DNA of 64,000 nt, from contig WTGF01000064.1 in the NCBI GenBank assembly GCA_011525385.1, positions 1 to 64,000 of the forward strand. The letters are read 5' to 3'. The notes under the pieces were generated by a model that was not told the origin of the DNA, searched no databases, and saw only the letters and a list, made by a program, of their open reading frames with translations. Source of the DNA: Chloroflexota bacterium. Its GTDB lineage: Bacteria; Chloroflexota; Anaerolineae; Aggregatilineales; Phototrophicaceae. Of the stretch, positions 36,653 to 45,467 are shown piece by piece. The stretch's first letter is position 1. Every line of letters starts with the position of its first letter. A program made the translations under genes and the position numbers.

Positions 36653-37440
36653 TCGCCGCGCTTCAATGCAGCAATCAAGTCCGGCAAGCCCTCGAACACG
36701 CAATCGGGTTTGGTCTGGCTCGACGACAGGCTAGCCTCGTCTTCGACCCCGGTCATAACCAGCGCGGTTTTGATGCCGAGCGCTCGCGCGCCTTGGATAT
36801 CAGTACCAATGCGGTCGCCGATCATTAGCGTCTCTTGCGGGTCCGCGTCCAATTGACGCAGGGCAGCCTCGAACATGCCGCGTTCCGGCTTTCCGATGAC
36901 AATTGGCCGCTGGCCGCTGGCCGCCTCGAGTAGCGCCAGAATGCTGCCGGCGCCCGGCACCAAGCCCTCCGGGGAAGGAAATGACGAATCCGGATTGGTG
37001 CCGATGAAGCCGGCTCCGCCGCGAATCAGCAGCGTTGCCTTACGTACTTTTTCGTAAGTCAGATCAACGTCGATGCCGCAGACGACCAAGTCGGCATCAT
37101 CTTCGACTATCATGAAACCAGCCTTCGTCAGAATCTGCTTTAGTCCCGCGCCTCCGACCACAAAGACGCGTGTTCCTTGAGGGTATCTTGTCTTCAAGAA
37201 GCTGGCGGTTGCTGTACCGCTGGTGACAATATGTGAGGGCTGCACGCCATTCACATCCAGCGTTGCGAGCTTTTCCACATAGTCCATCCGGGTTTTGCTG
37301 CTGTTGTTGGTGGCGAGAACAAAACCGATGTTCTTGTCCAACATGTAAGCGAAAAAGTCATGCAAGCCGGGCAAAGGCTGCATGCCGCGCCACAAGACAC
37401 CGTCCATGTCGGAGATAATCGCTCGTATTCCTTTGGGCAA
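36649..37440 (-). CDS. HAD-superfamily phosphatase, NagD/PGP type
   Basis: A 263-residue HAD hydrolase of subclass IIA. Motif I is IISDMDGVLWRG with the nucleophile Asp and the general acid Asp two residues on. Motif II is LATNNSS. Motif III/IV are in IGKPERGMFEAAL and MIGDRIGTDIQGARALGIK. The C2 cap lies between residues 85 and 175. Members dephosphorylate nucleotides, glycerol phosphate or 2-phosphoglycolate; the substrate here is open. The gene stands alone on the minus strand. Confidence 0.88.
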   Translation of the reverse strand: MPKGIRAIISDMDGVLWRGMQPLPGLHDFFAYMLDKNIGFVLATNNSSKTRMDYVEKLATLDVNGVQPSHIVTSGTATASFLKTRYPQGTRVFVVGGAGLKQILTKAGFMIVEDDADLVVCGIDVDLTYEKVRKATLLIRGGAGFIGTNPDSSFPSPEGLVPGAGSILALLEAASGQRPIVIGKPERGMFEAALRQLDADPQETLMIGDRIGTDIQGARALGIKTALVMTGVEDEASLSSSQTKPDCVFEGLPDLIAALKRGD

Positions 37441-37516
37441 TTGAGCTTCCTTCCCTGCTGTTGAGTTAACCGGTCATTCTAAAATCCAGTTAGTCGCGCA
37501 AAAAAAATGCGCGCGC

Positions 37517-37543
37517 TGTAGGGGCGGCTCGTGAGCCGCCCGT
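37517..37543. repeat. GTAGGGGCG hairpin repeat copy
   Basis: TGTAGGGGCGGCTC followed by GAGCCGCCCGTG forms a single hairpin. A CTCGGTGTTCTCGGTGGTTA string at about 37639-37658 is a second repeat type in the same 250-base gap (37441-37690). No gene is seen in the gap. Confidence 0.65.
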
Positions 37544-37690
37544 GAAACAACCTTTTTATTTGTGGGCGTTTCAGCGGGTCGCATAAACACTGACCGTCAA
37601 ATGGCCTCTTTTTTGCATGGGAGCGGTCAAATCTCGCTGTCCTCGGTGTTCTCGGTGGTTAAAATAATTTGAAGCGATTGTCCTGGGCGA

Positions 37691-38677
37691 TCATTTGCCG
37701 CGCAAGAGATCCAGGGTATGTTGCTCGAGCGCCCAAAGTTCGTGGCTTTCCTGCGCGCGCAGCAGGGCGCCGAGATGTGGATAACCGGCTTCGTATTCGC
37801 GCGCCCATTCTTTAGAGAAGTCGCCGCTGCGGATTTCGTCCAGCGTGGCTTCCATGAGCCCTTCCAGCTTCAGTTCTTTGAAGCGGGGCAGGCGGCTGAA
37901 GATCCCGTATTGCCCGGTAAGCGACGACAGCCGCATGGCGTGCAAGAGGCCGCCCTGCGCCACGCGGGACAAATAGTCGGTGAATTCCCCGGACAAAATC
38001 AAGTCCGTCATGACGGCTTCCGCCGGGTAACCGTCTTCCAGCAAAACGTGAGCGGCGGTGGTCATCACATAGTGAAAGGCGGGCAATATCGCTTGCTGCA
38101 CAAACAGATCAAGCTGCGCCTCCAGGACCATGGAGATTTCGATCGCGCCCGCCTTCAGGCTGCCCATCGCCTTGGCCAAGGCTAGTAGCGATTCCCAGGT
38201 AGTGCCGGTTGCATCTTGCCCAACGCCGACGAAACTAAAGAAACCACTGCCATCGAGATAGCGGGTACGTACTGCGGCGCCAATGGTGCGCGGGGCGATC
38301 ATGCCGACATCGATGAATGGCGGAGGCTCCACGAAGCCAAAAGCGATATTGTAGCCATTAGCGAATACCAGAAGGTGTCCACGCTGCAGGGCAGGCGATA
38401 TCGACTCCAAATACACCTCGGGCAGAACTTCGTCGGGAAGCATAAGCAGCAAAATATGGCTGCGGGAAACAACTTCCTGGATATCTTGTGGTTCGAATCC
38501 ATCTTCGCGCGCGTGGTCGCGCGTCTCGTCTTCACGAAGCCCGATCAACAAACGGATGCCCGAATCGTGCAGGTTCCTCGCGACCTGCCGCCCCAGGTTC
38601 CCGTAACCGATGATACCGACGGTCTTGCCGTTCAAAACACCGAGGTTGGCGTCGTTTTCATGATAGATGATGCTCAT
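37691..38677 (-). CDS. Ketol-acid reductoisomerase-like protein with degenerate active site
   Basis: A 328-residue homologue of class I IlvC, aligning nearly without gaps over residues 1-260. The nucleotide-binding VGIIGYGNLGRQVARNL is intact. Several residues essential in IlvC are changed: the usual FxHG histidine is Asn107 (FANGYN), the catalytic lysine is Arg130 (IAPRTIG), and metal ligand Glu194 is Gln194 (LDLFVQQ) while Asp190 remains. A second metal-ligand Glu is also Gln (AQGG). Acetohydroxyacid isomeroreduction is therefore unlikely. It begins 8 bases after the GNAT gene in the replication operon. The function is unknown. Confidence 0.8.
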   Translation of the reverse strand: MSIIYHENDANLGVLNGKTVGIIGYGNLGRQVARNLHDSGIRLLIGLREDETRDHAREDGFEPQDIQEVVSRSHILLLMLPDEVLPEVYLESISPALQRGHLLVFANGYNIAFGFVEPPPFIDVGMIAPRTIGAAVRTRYLDGSGFFSFVGVGQDATGTTWESLLALAKAMGSLKAGAIEISMVLEAQLDLFVQQAILPAFHYVMTTAAHVLLEDGYPAEAVMTDLILSGEFTDYLSRVAQGGLLHAMRLSSLTGQYGIFSRLPRFKELKLEGLMEATLDEIRSGDFSKEWAREYEAGYPHLGALLRAQESHELWALEQHTLDLLRGK

Positions 38678-38685
38678 CGCGCGCT

Positions 38686-39567
38686 TTACTTTGTCTTTGC
38701 TGATGATGGTCTTGGCAGGCGCTTGTTCCAGATTTCAAGATCAAAGCCCGTTCGGAAAAAGCCATAGCGCTGATAGAGGCGCTGCGATGGCACGTTGCTC
38801 AATTGTGTATTAACGCTGATTGCGGTGATCCCTCTCTGTTCGAAGTCGCCCAACTGCCGCTGTAGCAGCGCGGAACCGATATTCCGCCTTTGCATTCCCG
38901 GGATGACAGCCAGTCGAGCCAAATGACCGACCTCGCAATGTCGCGTACTGACTTGGTAGCCAACGATTTCTCCCTCGTATTCAGCGATAGTGGCAGCCGC
39001 TGCTATGCGCAGCGCCTGGCGCAGATCGATTTGCGACAGGCGAAAGTTATGGCGAAATGCCATCCGATCGACCCGGGCAATAGCTGGCAGGCGCTCCATT
39101 TCAGCCGGTCGCACTTTTAGCGCTGGGTCGGGCTGATGAGGATCGTAGTCCCCAAGATAATTGAACGTGATGATATCGTCCCAATAGATAAAGCCGTAAT
39201 CGCGCAGGTAAGCGGGCAGCCAATTGGTAACCATCAACACCATGATATTGCTTATACCGAGTTCAAGGCACTTTGCCTCCGCACATTGCCACAATTCTCT
39301 TACGATCGTTTCGGGCATGAAACCATCGCGCAGCCCCATGAGGCGGATCCAGGAAGTGCCGTAGTTTTCCGGCGACAAGCCTATGTATCCAACCAGCTTT
39401 TCAGCCTCCCATGCCAGGAAAACGAGCACATCGTCGCGATCAAGCCAGCGACTGGTTGTATACCAATCCAGGTGCTTGTGCGTCCATTGACTGTACCAGC
39501 ACAGGTCCAGCAAGTCGCTCCGATAACGCCGACTGTAAGGCATAATGTGAAGCCGGGTACCAAGCAT
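38686..39567 (-). CDS. GNAT family N-acetyltransferase
   Basis: A protein of 293 residues with a C-terminal acetyl-CoA-binding domain: GHLARLAVIPGMQRRNIGSALLQ (R/QxxGxG/A pyrophosphate loop) and a final VPSQRLYQRYGFFRTGFDLEIW. The N-terminal half (LHIMPYSRRYRSDLLDLCWY, VLVFLAWEAEKLVGYIGLS) looks like a second, degenerate GNAT domain. I start at 39567, where the ATG overlaps the TGA of the DnaC-like gene (TGATG), a strong sign of coupled translation. The acceptor is unknown; a ribosomal or replication protein target would be speculation. Confidence 0.8.
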   Translation of the reverse strand: MLGTRLHIMPYSRRYRSDLLDLCWYSQWTHKHLDWYTTSRWLDRDDVLVFLAWEAEKLVGYIGLSPENYGTSWIRLMGLRDGFMPETIVRELWQCAEAKCLELGISNIMVLMVTNWLPAYLRDYGFIYWDDIITFNYLGDYDPHQPDPALKVRPAEMERLPAIARVDRMAFRHNFRLSQIDLRQALRIAAAATIAEYEGEIVGYQVSTRHCEVGHLARLAVIPGMQRRNIGSALLQRQLGDFEQRGITAISVNTQLSNVPSQRLYQRYGFFRTGFDLEIWNKRLPRPSSAKTK

Positions 39568-40922
39568 CAGCGAAGGTTTTTCATCCGCTTGACGTAACTG
39601 CGGGCTTCCAGCGCGAAGATTGTGCACACTCTGCGGTCAGCCAAGCGGGTAGCAAGACGTTCATCGGTCTCTTCCACCGTTTCTGACGACGTGAAGACCG
39701 TCGGCATACGCGACAGATAACGGTAATCAATGATCTGGAAAAGCTTTTCTTTCGCCCATGGCGTCGCGCTGGCAAAAGTCAGGTCATCGAGAACAAGAAA
39801 GGGCACATTGATAATCTCGTGGAAGCGTTTGTCGAAAGGCACATCCGAGCGGGGATTAAAACTCAGCCGCAGGAAGTCCAGCAGATCGGGAACGGTCGTA
39901 AACATGACGTCATGGCCGCGCTCGTACAAATCGTAGGCAATGGCAGCCGCCAGGTGCGTCTTTCCTGATCCATACTCGCCCATGATGTAAAACCAGCCCT
40001 CTGGATTCGCCGACCACTCCACCGCTATCGTTAGCGCGCGCTTCAAGTTGCTGACATCGTCGGCGAAGAAGCTGTCTGTGGAGAAAGTTTCGAAGCGCAT
40101 ATCCCGGTACAATTGCATATTGAAAATTTCGCTATCGCGAGCCTCGTTGCGCGACACCCTTCGGAAATCAGGGGCTTGAATCTTTATGTGCTTGACCAGC
40201 GACCGTTCCAACAAGCGACTGCCAAGTCGCGGATCCAAATCGTCGATCCGCGTGTTTGTTGTGACAACTGTGGGCAGCGCTTCGACGTGCCGGTGATTCA
40301 AGAGTTGGAATAACTTTTCCTTGGCCCAGTCACTGGGCTTTTCCACGCCCAGATCGTCCAAAACCAGGAGAGTCGCGCTGCGAATTTGATCAAAATAGTT
40401 ATCGAAGGAGCTCTGAACACTTGGATCAAAGGTCGAACGAAGCAAGTCGAGCAAGTCGGGACTTGTAATGAACAAGACGCGCTCGCCGTATTTTTCCAGG
40501 CGCCAATTGGCAATCGCCACCGCCAAATGCGTCTTGCCGCAGCCAAAGCGCCCCTCAAACACGATCCATCCACTTGGATTGTCCGCGAACTGTTGAGCTG
40601 CGCTTTTGGCATTAATAAGTGAACTGACGACGCTTTGTGTGTAGCTGCTGCCGCTGAAGTCGGTCTGAAAGTTCTCGAAACTTTTCTCTTTGTAGGCCTC
40701 AAGATTGCCATAGCGCCGCAGCCGCGTATGCATCTCCTGATCGTCCTGGACCGGATTGTTGGGGCAGCGCTGGAACTTGCCGAAGCGCGGATCATCTAGC
40801 TGAACGTCAAAGGCATACACGCCTTTTCCGCCACATAGCGGGCAGGGCTCATCCTTGTTTTGGGGATCGCGACAGATGACCTGCAGGGGAAGTTCGAGCC
40901 CGCTTTCCGGCTCAACTTTCAA
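39567..40922 (-). CDS. Tandem double DnaC-like helicase loader ATPase with zinc motif
   Basis: A 451-residue protein with two DnaC/DnaI/IstB-type AAA+ modules in one chain. An N-terminal zinc-type motif has CPLCGG (Cys27, Cys30) and Cys53. Module 1 has Walker A GRFGCGKT (124-131), Walker B LLVLDD (185-190) and an arginine-finger-type SRLLER. Module 2 has GEYGSGKT (315-322), FLVLDD (375-380) and TRLADR. Each module is preceded by a similar stretch (SFENFQTD, RFETFSTD), so it is an internal duplication. I start at TTG 40922, with GGAAAG upstream and an 11-base overlap with the dnaD-like gene. It lies just downstream of dnaB and dnaD, so helicase loading is the likely role. Confidence 0.85.
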   Translation of the reverse strand: MKVEPESGLELPLQVICRDPQNKDEPCPLCGGKGVYAFDVQLDDPRFGKFQRCPNNPVQDDQEMHTRLRRYGNLEAYKEKSFENFQTDFSGSSYTQSVVSSLINAKSAAQQFADNPSGWIVFEGRFGCGKTHLAVAIANWRLEKYGERVLFITSPDLLDLLRSTFDPSVQSSFDNYFDQIRSATLLVLDDLGVEKPSDWAKEKLFQLLNHRHVEALPTVVTTNTRIDDLDPRLGSRLLERSLVKHIKIQAPDFRRVSRNEARDSEIFNMQLYRDMRFETFSTDSFFADDVSNLKRALTIAVEWSANPEGWFYIMGEYGSGKTHLAAAIAYDLYERGHDVMFTTVPDLLDFLRLSFNPRSDVPFDKRFHEIINVPFLVLDDLTFASATPWAKEKLFQIIDYRYLSRMPTVFTSSETVEETDERLATRLADRRVCTIFALEARSYVKRMKNLR

Positions 40923-41616
40923 TGAAGTCTTTCCATTCCCCGGCGGTGTACTGTTTGTGCCGCTCAAGATCTTGTCCAGCTTTTTCACTTCTGCGTCCTT
41001 CGTGCCGCCAGCTATCAAGCACTTTGCGAATGTATCTCCAATTGCGGGCGTTGCGCTCGGCAGCGTATCGCATCGCATCCTCAATCCAGTCATGGGGGAA
41101 TTCCGCCTCCGCTTCGCGGATGGCATCAACGATCATGGGCGTCAGCACGCCGATGTTTTCCTCGTAAAGCCCGTAAAGCGTGGGCCGCGGCGGCAGGATT
41201 TCTATCTCGTCTTCGCCGGCCGGTATCCATTCCCCGGCGACAAGCTGACGGTGGATCGTCTGCCCGTCTATGTCATTAAGCGTATAAATGCGCCTTTGCT
41301 TACCTTGGCGATTGATAATCGCCTCCAATAGTATTCCGCGCCGGACTGCTCTTTCCAGCGCGCCGTCAAGCGTTTCTGATGCCCGACGCGAATCGTCCGC
41401 GGTCTGAAGGCTGGTCATCAGTTGCTTGTTCGCGCGCAATTCGTCGTAGCGCAGATAGCGGTAATTGCCTTCTTTCTGCTGAAGCGCGGACAGGCTAAAG
41501 AGCGTCAGCTTTAATTCCGGCAGATCATCAATTTCCAGCAGAAGGGACTCGAATAGCCCCGCCGGCAGGGCAACGACCGCGTCTCGAATCATGAATCCGG
41601 GGCAGGTATCGGTCAT
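40912..41616 (-). CDS. DnaD-like replication initiation/restart protein
   Basis: A 234-residue protein. The C-terminal DnaD domain shows YEENIGVLTPMIVDAIREA and ERNARNWRYIRKVLDSW, the YxxxIG and NxRxWxYIxxIL pattern of DnaD/DnaB2 proteins. The N-terminal 90 residues look like a winged helix, starting MIRDAVVALPAGLFESLL, and a short acidic linker joins them. In Firmicutes DnaD helps load the replicative helicase with a DnaI loader. The dnaB helicase gene is 3 bases upstream and the double DnaC-like gene overlaps downstream, so a complete loading set is encoded here. Confidence 0.85.
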   Translation of the reverse strand: MTDTCPGFMIRDAVVALPAGLFESLLLEIDDLPELKLTLFSLSALQQKEGNYRYLRYDELRANKQLMTSLQTADDSRRASETLDGALERAVRRGILLEAIINRQGKQRRIYTLNDIDGQTIHRQLVAGEWIPAGEDEIEILPPRPTLYGLYEENIGVLTPMIVDAIREAEAEFPHDWIEDAMRYAAERNARNWRYIRKVLDSWRHEGRRSEKAGQDLERHKQYTAGEWKDFIES

Positions 41617-41619
41617 CTT

Positions 41620-42990
41620 TTATTCCAGATTACTTAGATCAACCCGCTTCATGTTGACATCCATGAATTTGGTGATCGATTTCTCGAAGTAAAGTTGAAT
41701 GGTGCCGGTCGGCCCGTGACGATGCTTTGAGAGCATCACGTCGGCCTGATTGGGGAATTCGGTTGTATCCGGGTTGTAGACCTCGTCTCGATACAAGAAC
41801 AATACCGCATCCGCGTCTTGCTCGATGCTTCCGCTCTCGCGCAAATCGGACAACTGCGGTCGCTTGTCTTGTCGCTGCTCGACCGCGCGCGAAAGTTGCG
41901 CCGTCGAAATGATCGTGACGTTGAGTTCGCGAGCCAGTTCTTTAAGCGACCGGCTGATATAACTGATCTCTTGCACACGGTTGTTTTCGTAAGCCTTGCC
42001 GGCCGACATGAGCTGCATATAGTCCACCATCACGATATCAAGCCCGTATTCGTGCTGCAGCCGACGGCATTTGGTGCGCATTTCAATCGGCGTGATTGAG
42101 GGCGTGTCGTCGATGAAAAGGGGCAAAGCGGAGAGACGGCTGCTGGCTTCGGTGAAGCGCGTATGCTCACGCGCCGAGATGTTAGCCGAGCGCAACTGGT
42201 GAATGCGAATGCCGGTCTCCATCGAGATCAGGCGCTGTACCATCTGCTCGACACCCATCTCCATGGTGAAGATCGCGACACGCGCGCCACGCGGTGGCCG
42301 CGCCACATTTAATGCGACAGTTAACATCCAGCTCGTCTTGCCCATACCGGGCCGTCCGGCGAAGACGATCAGGTCCGACTTTTGAAAGCCGCCCAACAAG
42401 CCATCCAGCGCTTTGAAGCCAGTCGGCAAACCAACCGTGCCCTCGCCAGCAGCCAGCAGCCGCTCCATCTCTTCGTAGTAATCGCTGACGGCATCGGAAA
42501 TCGGAACGAATTCGCGCTTGATCTGGCTGTTGCTGACGGCGAACAGAGCCAATTCGGCATCGCTAATCACCTTATCGATGGGCAGTTCTTCGTCAACTGC
42601 CAGGCGACGAATCTCGTCGGAAGCCAGCAGCATCCTGCGCCGAATCGAGGTGCGTTCGACCAGTTTGCCGTAAACTTCGGCATGAACCGACGAGGGCGTA
42701 TTATTCACCAGGTTGGTCAAGTAGGCTTGGCCGCCGATTTCGTCCAGTACCCTCATATCCTGCAGTTCGCGGGACAGGGTCACATAGTCGATCGCGTCCC
42801 CGCGTTCTTGCAAGCGATTGAGCGCCGCCCAAATGTATTCGTGCCGTTTGAGGAAAAAATCGTCGCCTTCCAGGAACGAGGCGATGTTAAGAAAGGTTTT
42901 AGGCTGTAAGAGTATAGCGCCCAGCAAAGCCTGCTCGGCTTCCAGGCTAGCTGGAATCTGCAAATGCGTTTGAGTCAATTGATTTGTCAT
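41620..42990 (-). CDS. dnaB: Replicative DNA helicase DnaB
   Basis: The ring helicase at the replication fork, 456 residues. The N-terminal DnaB-N domain begins with IPASLEAEQALLGAILL, and the RecA-like domain has Walker A GRPGMGKTSW near residue 210. VDYMQLMSAG (Walker B, H2) and LSQLSRAVEQRQDKRP-like loops follow, with the C-terminal GPTGTIQLYFEK typical of DnaB. No intein is present. It is upstream of dnaD-like and DnaC-like genes in one unit, and the DUF151 gene lies 115 bases upstream. Confidence 0.96.
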   Translation of the reverse strand: MTNQLTQTHLQIPASLEAEQALLGAILLQPKTFLNIASFLEGDDFFLKRHEYIWAALNRLQERGDAIDYVTLSRELQDMRVLDEIGGQAYLTNLVNNTPSSVHAEVYGKLVERTSIRRRMLLASDEIRRLAVDEELPIDKVISDAELALFAVSNSQIKREFVPISDAVSDYYEEMERLLAAGEGTVGLPTGFKALDGLLGGFQKSDLIVFAGRPGMGKTSWMLTVALNVARPPRGARVAIFTMEMGVEQMVQRLISMETGIRIHQLRSANISAREHTRFTEASSRLSALPLFIDDTPSITPIEMRTKCRRLQHEYGLDIVMVDYMQLMSAGKAYENNRVQEISYISRSLKELARELNVTIISTAQLSRAVEQRQDKRPQLSDLRESGSIEQDADAVLFLYRDEVYNPDTTEFPNQADVMLSKHRHGPTGTIQLYFEKSITKFMDVNMKRVDLSNLE

Positions 42991-43030
42991 GCCTTCGGTT
43001 CCGCGGGAACAATGCGCTCTTGGCAGTGAA

Positions 43031-43059
43031 AGCGCTGCATGCCTGTAATTGGCAGCGCC
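43031..43059 (-). terminator. Hairpin between the DUF151 gene and dnaB
   Basis: GGCGCTGC and GCAGCGCT arms (with one G-U in RNA) enclose a 13-base loop on the minus strand and are followed by TTCAC. It could be a weak terminator after the DUF151 gene or a processing site. There is no T-run. Confidence 0.35.
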
Positions 43060-43105
43060 ACCGACTTTTCAGATGACGGTCGCCCAACCCTAGTCCTGAC
43101 GGCGG

Positions 43106-43651
43106 CTATTCATCCTCGTCGAAATCATCGAGATTGAGCGTATCTACGAAATCGGCAAAGGCGCTCAGCTTGGTCTCGTCGACCTTTTCCGATGGATCCA
43201 TGGAGCCCGCGAATTCATCATCCAGCCCCAGTATCTCCGGCTCGACATTGCGGTCGGGTCGAATGCCGGCCTTGTCCATTACCTGTTTGTCAACGTAGAT
43301 TGGCGCTTTGAGGCGAACCGCCAAGGCAATGGCGTCGCTCGGGCGCGAATCGATGTCTATCGAATCACCATTCACTTCGATGTTGATTTGAGCATAAAAG
43401 ACATCTTTGCTCAAATTGTTGATGAAAATGTGGCGAACGGCGCCGCCCATTTCGGTGATCGTTGCCTTGAGCAAATCATGTGTCAAAGGGCGCTCGCGCA
43501 GCATTCCCTGCAATTCCAAAGTGATTGCTTCGGATTCAAACGCACCGATCCAGATCGGCAAATATCGCTCTTCCTGCGTGTCTCGCAAAACAACCAGGCG
43601 ATGCTGCGACATCAGACTCACCTGGACACGGTCTACGATCATTTCAATCAT
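43106..43651 (-). CDS. Bifunctional nuclease domain protein (DUF151)
   Basis: A 181-residue protein of the BFN/DUF151 family, whose plant members have nuclease activity and whose bacterial role is unsettled. The family segments are LRDTQEERYLPIWIGAFESEAI at about 22-43, RPLTHDLL, and IDIDSRPSDAIALAVRLKAPIYV. An acidic tail of 40 residues follows. It has its own promoter (43690-43717) and precedes dnaB on the same strand, but the function need not be linked to replication. Confidence 0.88.
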   Translation of the reverse strand: MIEMIVDRVQVSLMSQHRLVVLRDTQEERYLPIWIGAFESEAITLELQGMLRERPLTHDLLKATITEMGGAVRHIFINNLSKDVFYAQINIEVNGDSIDIDSRPSDAIALAVRLKAPIYVDKQVMDKAGIRPDRNVEPEILGLDDEFAGSMDPSEKVDETKLSAFADFVDTLNLDDFDEDE

Positions 43652-43689
43652 GAAATTCGATCACTCTATCTCAGATTAGGCCTGCTCAG

Positions 43690-43717
43690 ATTATACACCT
43701 ATATCGTGCCACTTCAA
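43690..43717 (-). promoter_or_regulatory. Promoter of the DUF151 gene
   Basis: The -10 box is a perfect TATAAT (43690-43695) and the -35 is TTGAAG (43712-43717), spaced by 16 bases. Transcription would start about 30 bases before the DUF151 ATG. Confidence 0.65.
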
Positions 43718-43839
43718 AACAGATTGAAGTAAATCGAAGGAAATTCATTTCAGCAAATCGCCGTCGATCGTTGCTGTCAAATCTACTATTTGGCGCCGAT
43801 ATTGACTACACTTCTGCCAGTCGACGTCACGGGGTTCTC

Positions 43840-44517
43840 TTGCGCATTCATCTATACCTTGTCTTTATCTTGCTGACAGCGTCTTGCCAGTCTATCGTTG
43901 AACGACTGGGCACGGGCGATGGCCCCAGCGTCGGTTTTACTTACCTCGACTTGGTTTACAGTGATCAGTTTGACGGCCCCGGCAACTGGATGAGCTACGA
44001 CGGCGGCGACAGCCTGAAAATGGCGGTGGAAGACGGCGGCTACAAAATTTGGCTCGCGACCCGCCAATACGTTTGGGCGCAACTTCCCTATACATTTGAC
44101 GACGTTGTTGTTGAAGCGGAAGTCAGGCAATTGTCCGACTTCAATCACAACGCCTATGGAATCGCGTGTCGGCTTGATCCGGCAAACAGCGGTCGCGGCT
44201 ATTACTTCTTGATAGGCGGCGACGGCTATTACAGCATTCGCTGGAGCAATGGGCGCTCCTTGGATGAAATCGTCGGCGCCAAGCCCTCGGGGGTGATCAA
44301 CCGAGGCTCGTCTACGAACCAAATTAAGGCGATTTGCGTGGGCGACTATTTAGCGCTGTGGATCAACGATCACTTCGTCGCCGAAGCGCGGGACAGCCGC
44401 GCTAGTGCCGGCGCGGTCGGTCTGTCGGCGGTTATGAACTATACTGGCAAGACCGTGGAAGTAACCTTTGCCGCCCTCAAAATCTGGCGGTCCGAACTGT
44501 ATGAGCCCGGCAGGTAA
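43840..44517 (+). CDS. Predicted lipoprotein with concanavalin/LamG-like domain
   Basis: A protein of about 225 residues. A short signal peptide (MRIHLYLVFILLTAS) ends in the lipobox LTASC, so the mature protein is probably membrane-anchored by Cys16. The rest is all-beta, with DQFDGPGNWMSYDGGDSLK, VVEAEVRQLSDF, NAYGIACRLDPANSGRGYYF and ITIYDYL-like strands that resemble DUF1080/LamG carbohydrate-binding jelly rolls. I use the TTG at 43840, which places the signal peptide at the N-terminus; the open frame reaches 43771. The ligand and role are unknown. Confidence 0.65.
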   Translation: MRIHLYLVFILLTASCQSIVERLGTGDGPSVGFTYLDLVYSDQFDGPGNWMSYDGGDSLKMAVEDGGYKIWLATRQYVWAQLPYTFDDVVVEAEVRQLSDFNHNAYGIACRLDPANSGRGYYFLIGGDGYYSIRWSNGRSLDEIVGAKPSGVINRGSSTNQIKAICVGDYLALWINDHFVAEARDSRASAGAVGLSAVMNYTGKTVEVTFAALKIWRSELYEPGR

Positions 44518-44609
44518 TACGACGACCGGCCGGCACAGGATCACGCAACGACCATACGTCATATTGCGTATACTGTAGACGATAAACCCTGGGTTACAGG
44601 TCAATTGAT

Positions 44610-45449
44610 ATGGGACTGGAAGACACCATTGCGGAAGCCATTGTGATGGCGATGGATGAACTGGCGGGGAATCCGCAAAAGGCAGTCGCTTCGGCGATGG
44701 AATGCGATTCGGCGGCGCAGTGGATCAAGCAAGAGACGGCCAAACTCGCGCTGGTTGGTGGCGCGGAGATGGTGATACCGGGCCTTCATGCCTTTACGAT
44801 TCCCACCGGTATCAGCTACTTGCTGCACAAGATGGGATACATTAGTTGGGGCGTGGGCGCCTTGAAGGGCGCCTTTGTGGTCGAAACGGAAGCCTATTCG
44901 GATTTGCGCAATATCCTGGCGCTTTGGGCAAACAACACGCACTTTGACGCCAGCATTATCGAGCACCTGGCGATTTCCTTAGCGTGTTTCGGCTGGGCGA
45001 CGTCTGCGGAGGGACAAGCCGCTATGCCCAGGCTCTTGGCGTCGTCCACAGACGAGACGACCCTGCGTACCTACCATATCTTGCAGCGACTGGTGGAAAA
45101 CTACGTGGCCGGCGACGAACGCGGGCTGCTGATGATGGAGGCAATAGGCGGACCGGCATTCGCGCGAGAATTGCTTAAGAACGGCGAAACAAACGTACAG
45201 CATCTTGATAACGAAGTTATGTTAACCCGTCCCTTGGGGCGCAAAGTCAGCTGGCGTTTGGCAAGCAAGCTGGCGTCACGCCTGGGCGCCCGCGTGCCGG
45301 CCAGAATGATCGTCGGCTTCGTTCCGCTGGCAGGCGCGGTTGTTAATGCCTTCCTCAACGTTCAAACCATGCAGAGCATGGCGGAAGCTGCGGAAAAGTA
45401 TTATGACCGGCAACTGCGTCTTGAACATCTGGAAGAGGCGCTACGCTGA
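44610..45449 (+). CDS. EcsC-like protein of unknown function
   Basis: A 279-residue protein, mostly helical. A weak similarity to EcsC-family proteins is suggested by the C-terminal GARVPARMIVGFVPLAGAVV and NAFLNVQTMQSMAEAAEKYY, which match the ending pattern of that family, and by the amphipathic helices before it. No enzyme motif or signal peptide is visible. A -10-like TATACT lies at 44569-44574. It converges with the TIR gene, 18 bases apart, so the two are not in one operon. The assignment is tentative. Confidence 0.5.
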   Translation: MGLEDTIAEAIVMAMDELAGNPQKAVASAMECDSAAQWIKQETAKLALVGGAEMVIPGLHAFTIPTGISYLLHKMGYISWGVGALKGAFVVETEAYSDLRNILALWANNTHFDASIIEHLAISLACFGWATSAEGQAAMPRLLASSTDETTLRTYHILQRLVENYVAGDERGLLMMEAIGGPAFARELLKNGETNVQHLDNEVMLTRPLGRKVSWRLASKLASRLGARVPARMIVGFVPLAGAVVNAFLNVQTMQSMAEAAEKYYDRQLRLEHLEEALR

Positions 45450-45467
45450 CGGCGCCCTTCAACAGGA

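Noticed and set aside
38483..38493. GGTTCGAATCC, resembling a tRNA T-loop
   Set aside because: It is inside the KARI-like coding sequence, with no acceptor or anticodon stem around it.
37691..38677. Annotation of the KARI-like gene as a working ilvC
   Set aside because: Asn107, Arg130 and Gln194 replace residues needed for metal binding and catalysis.
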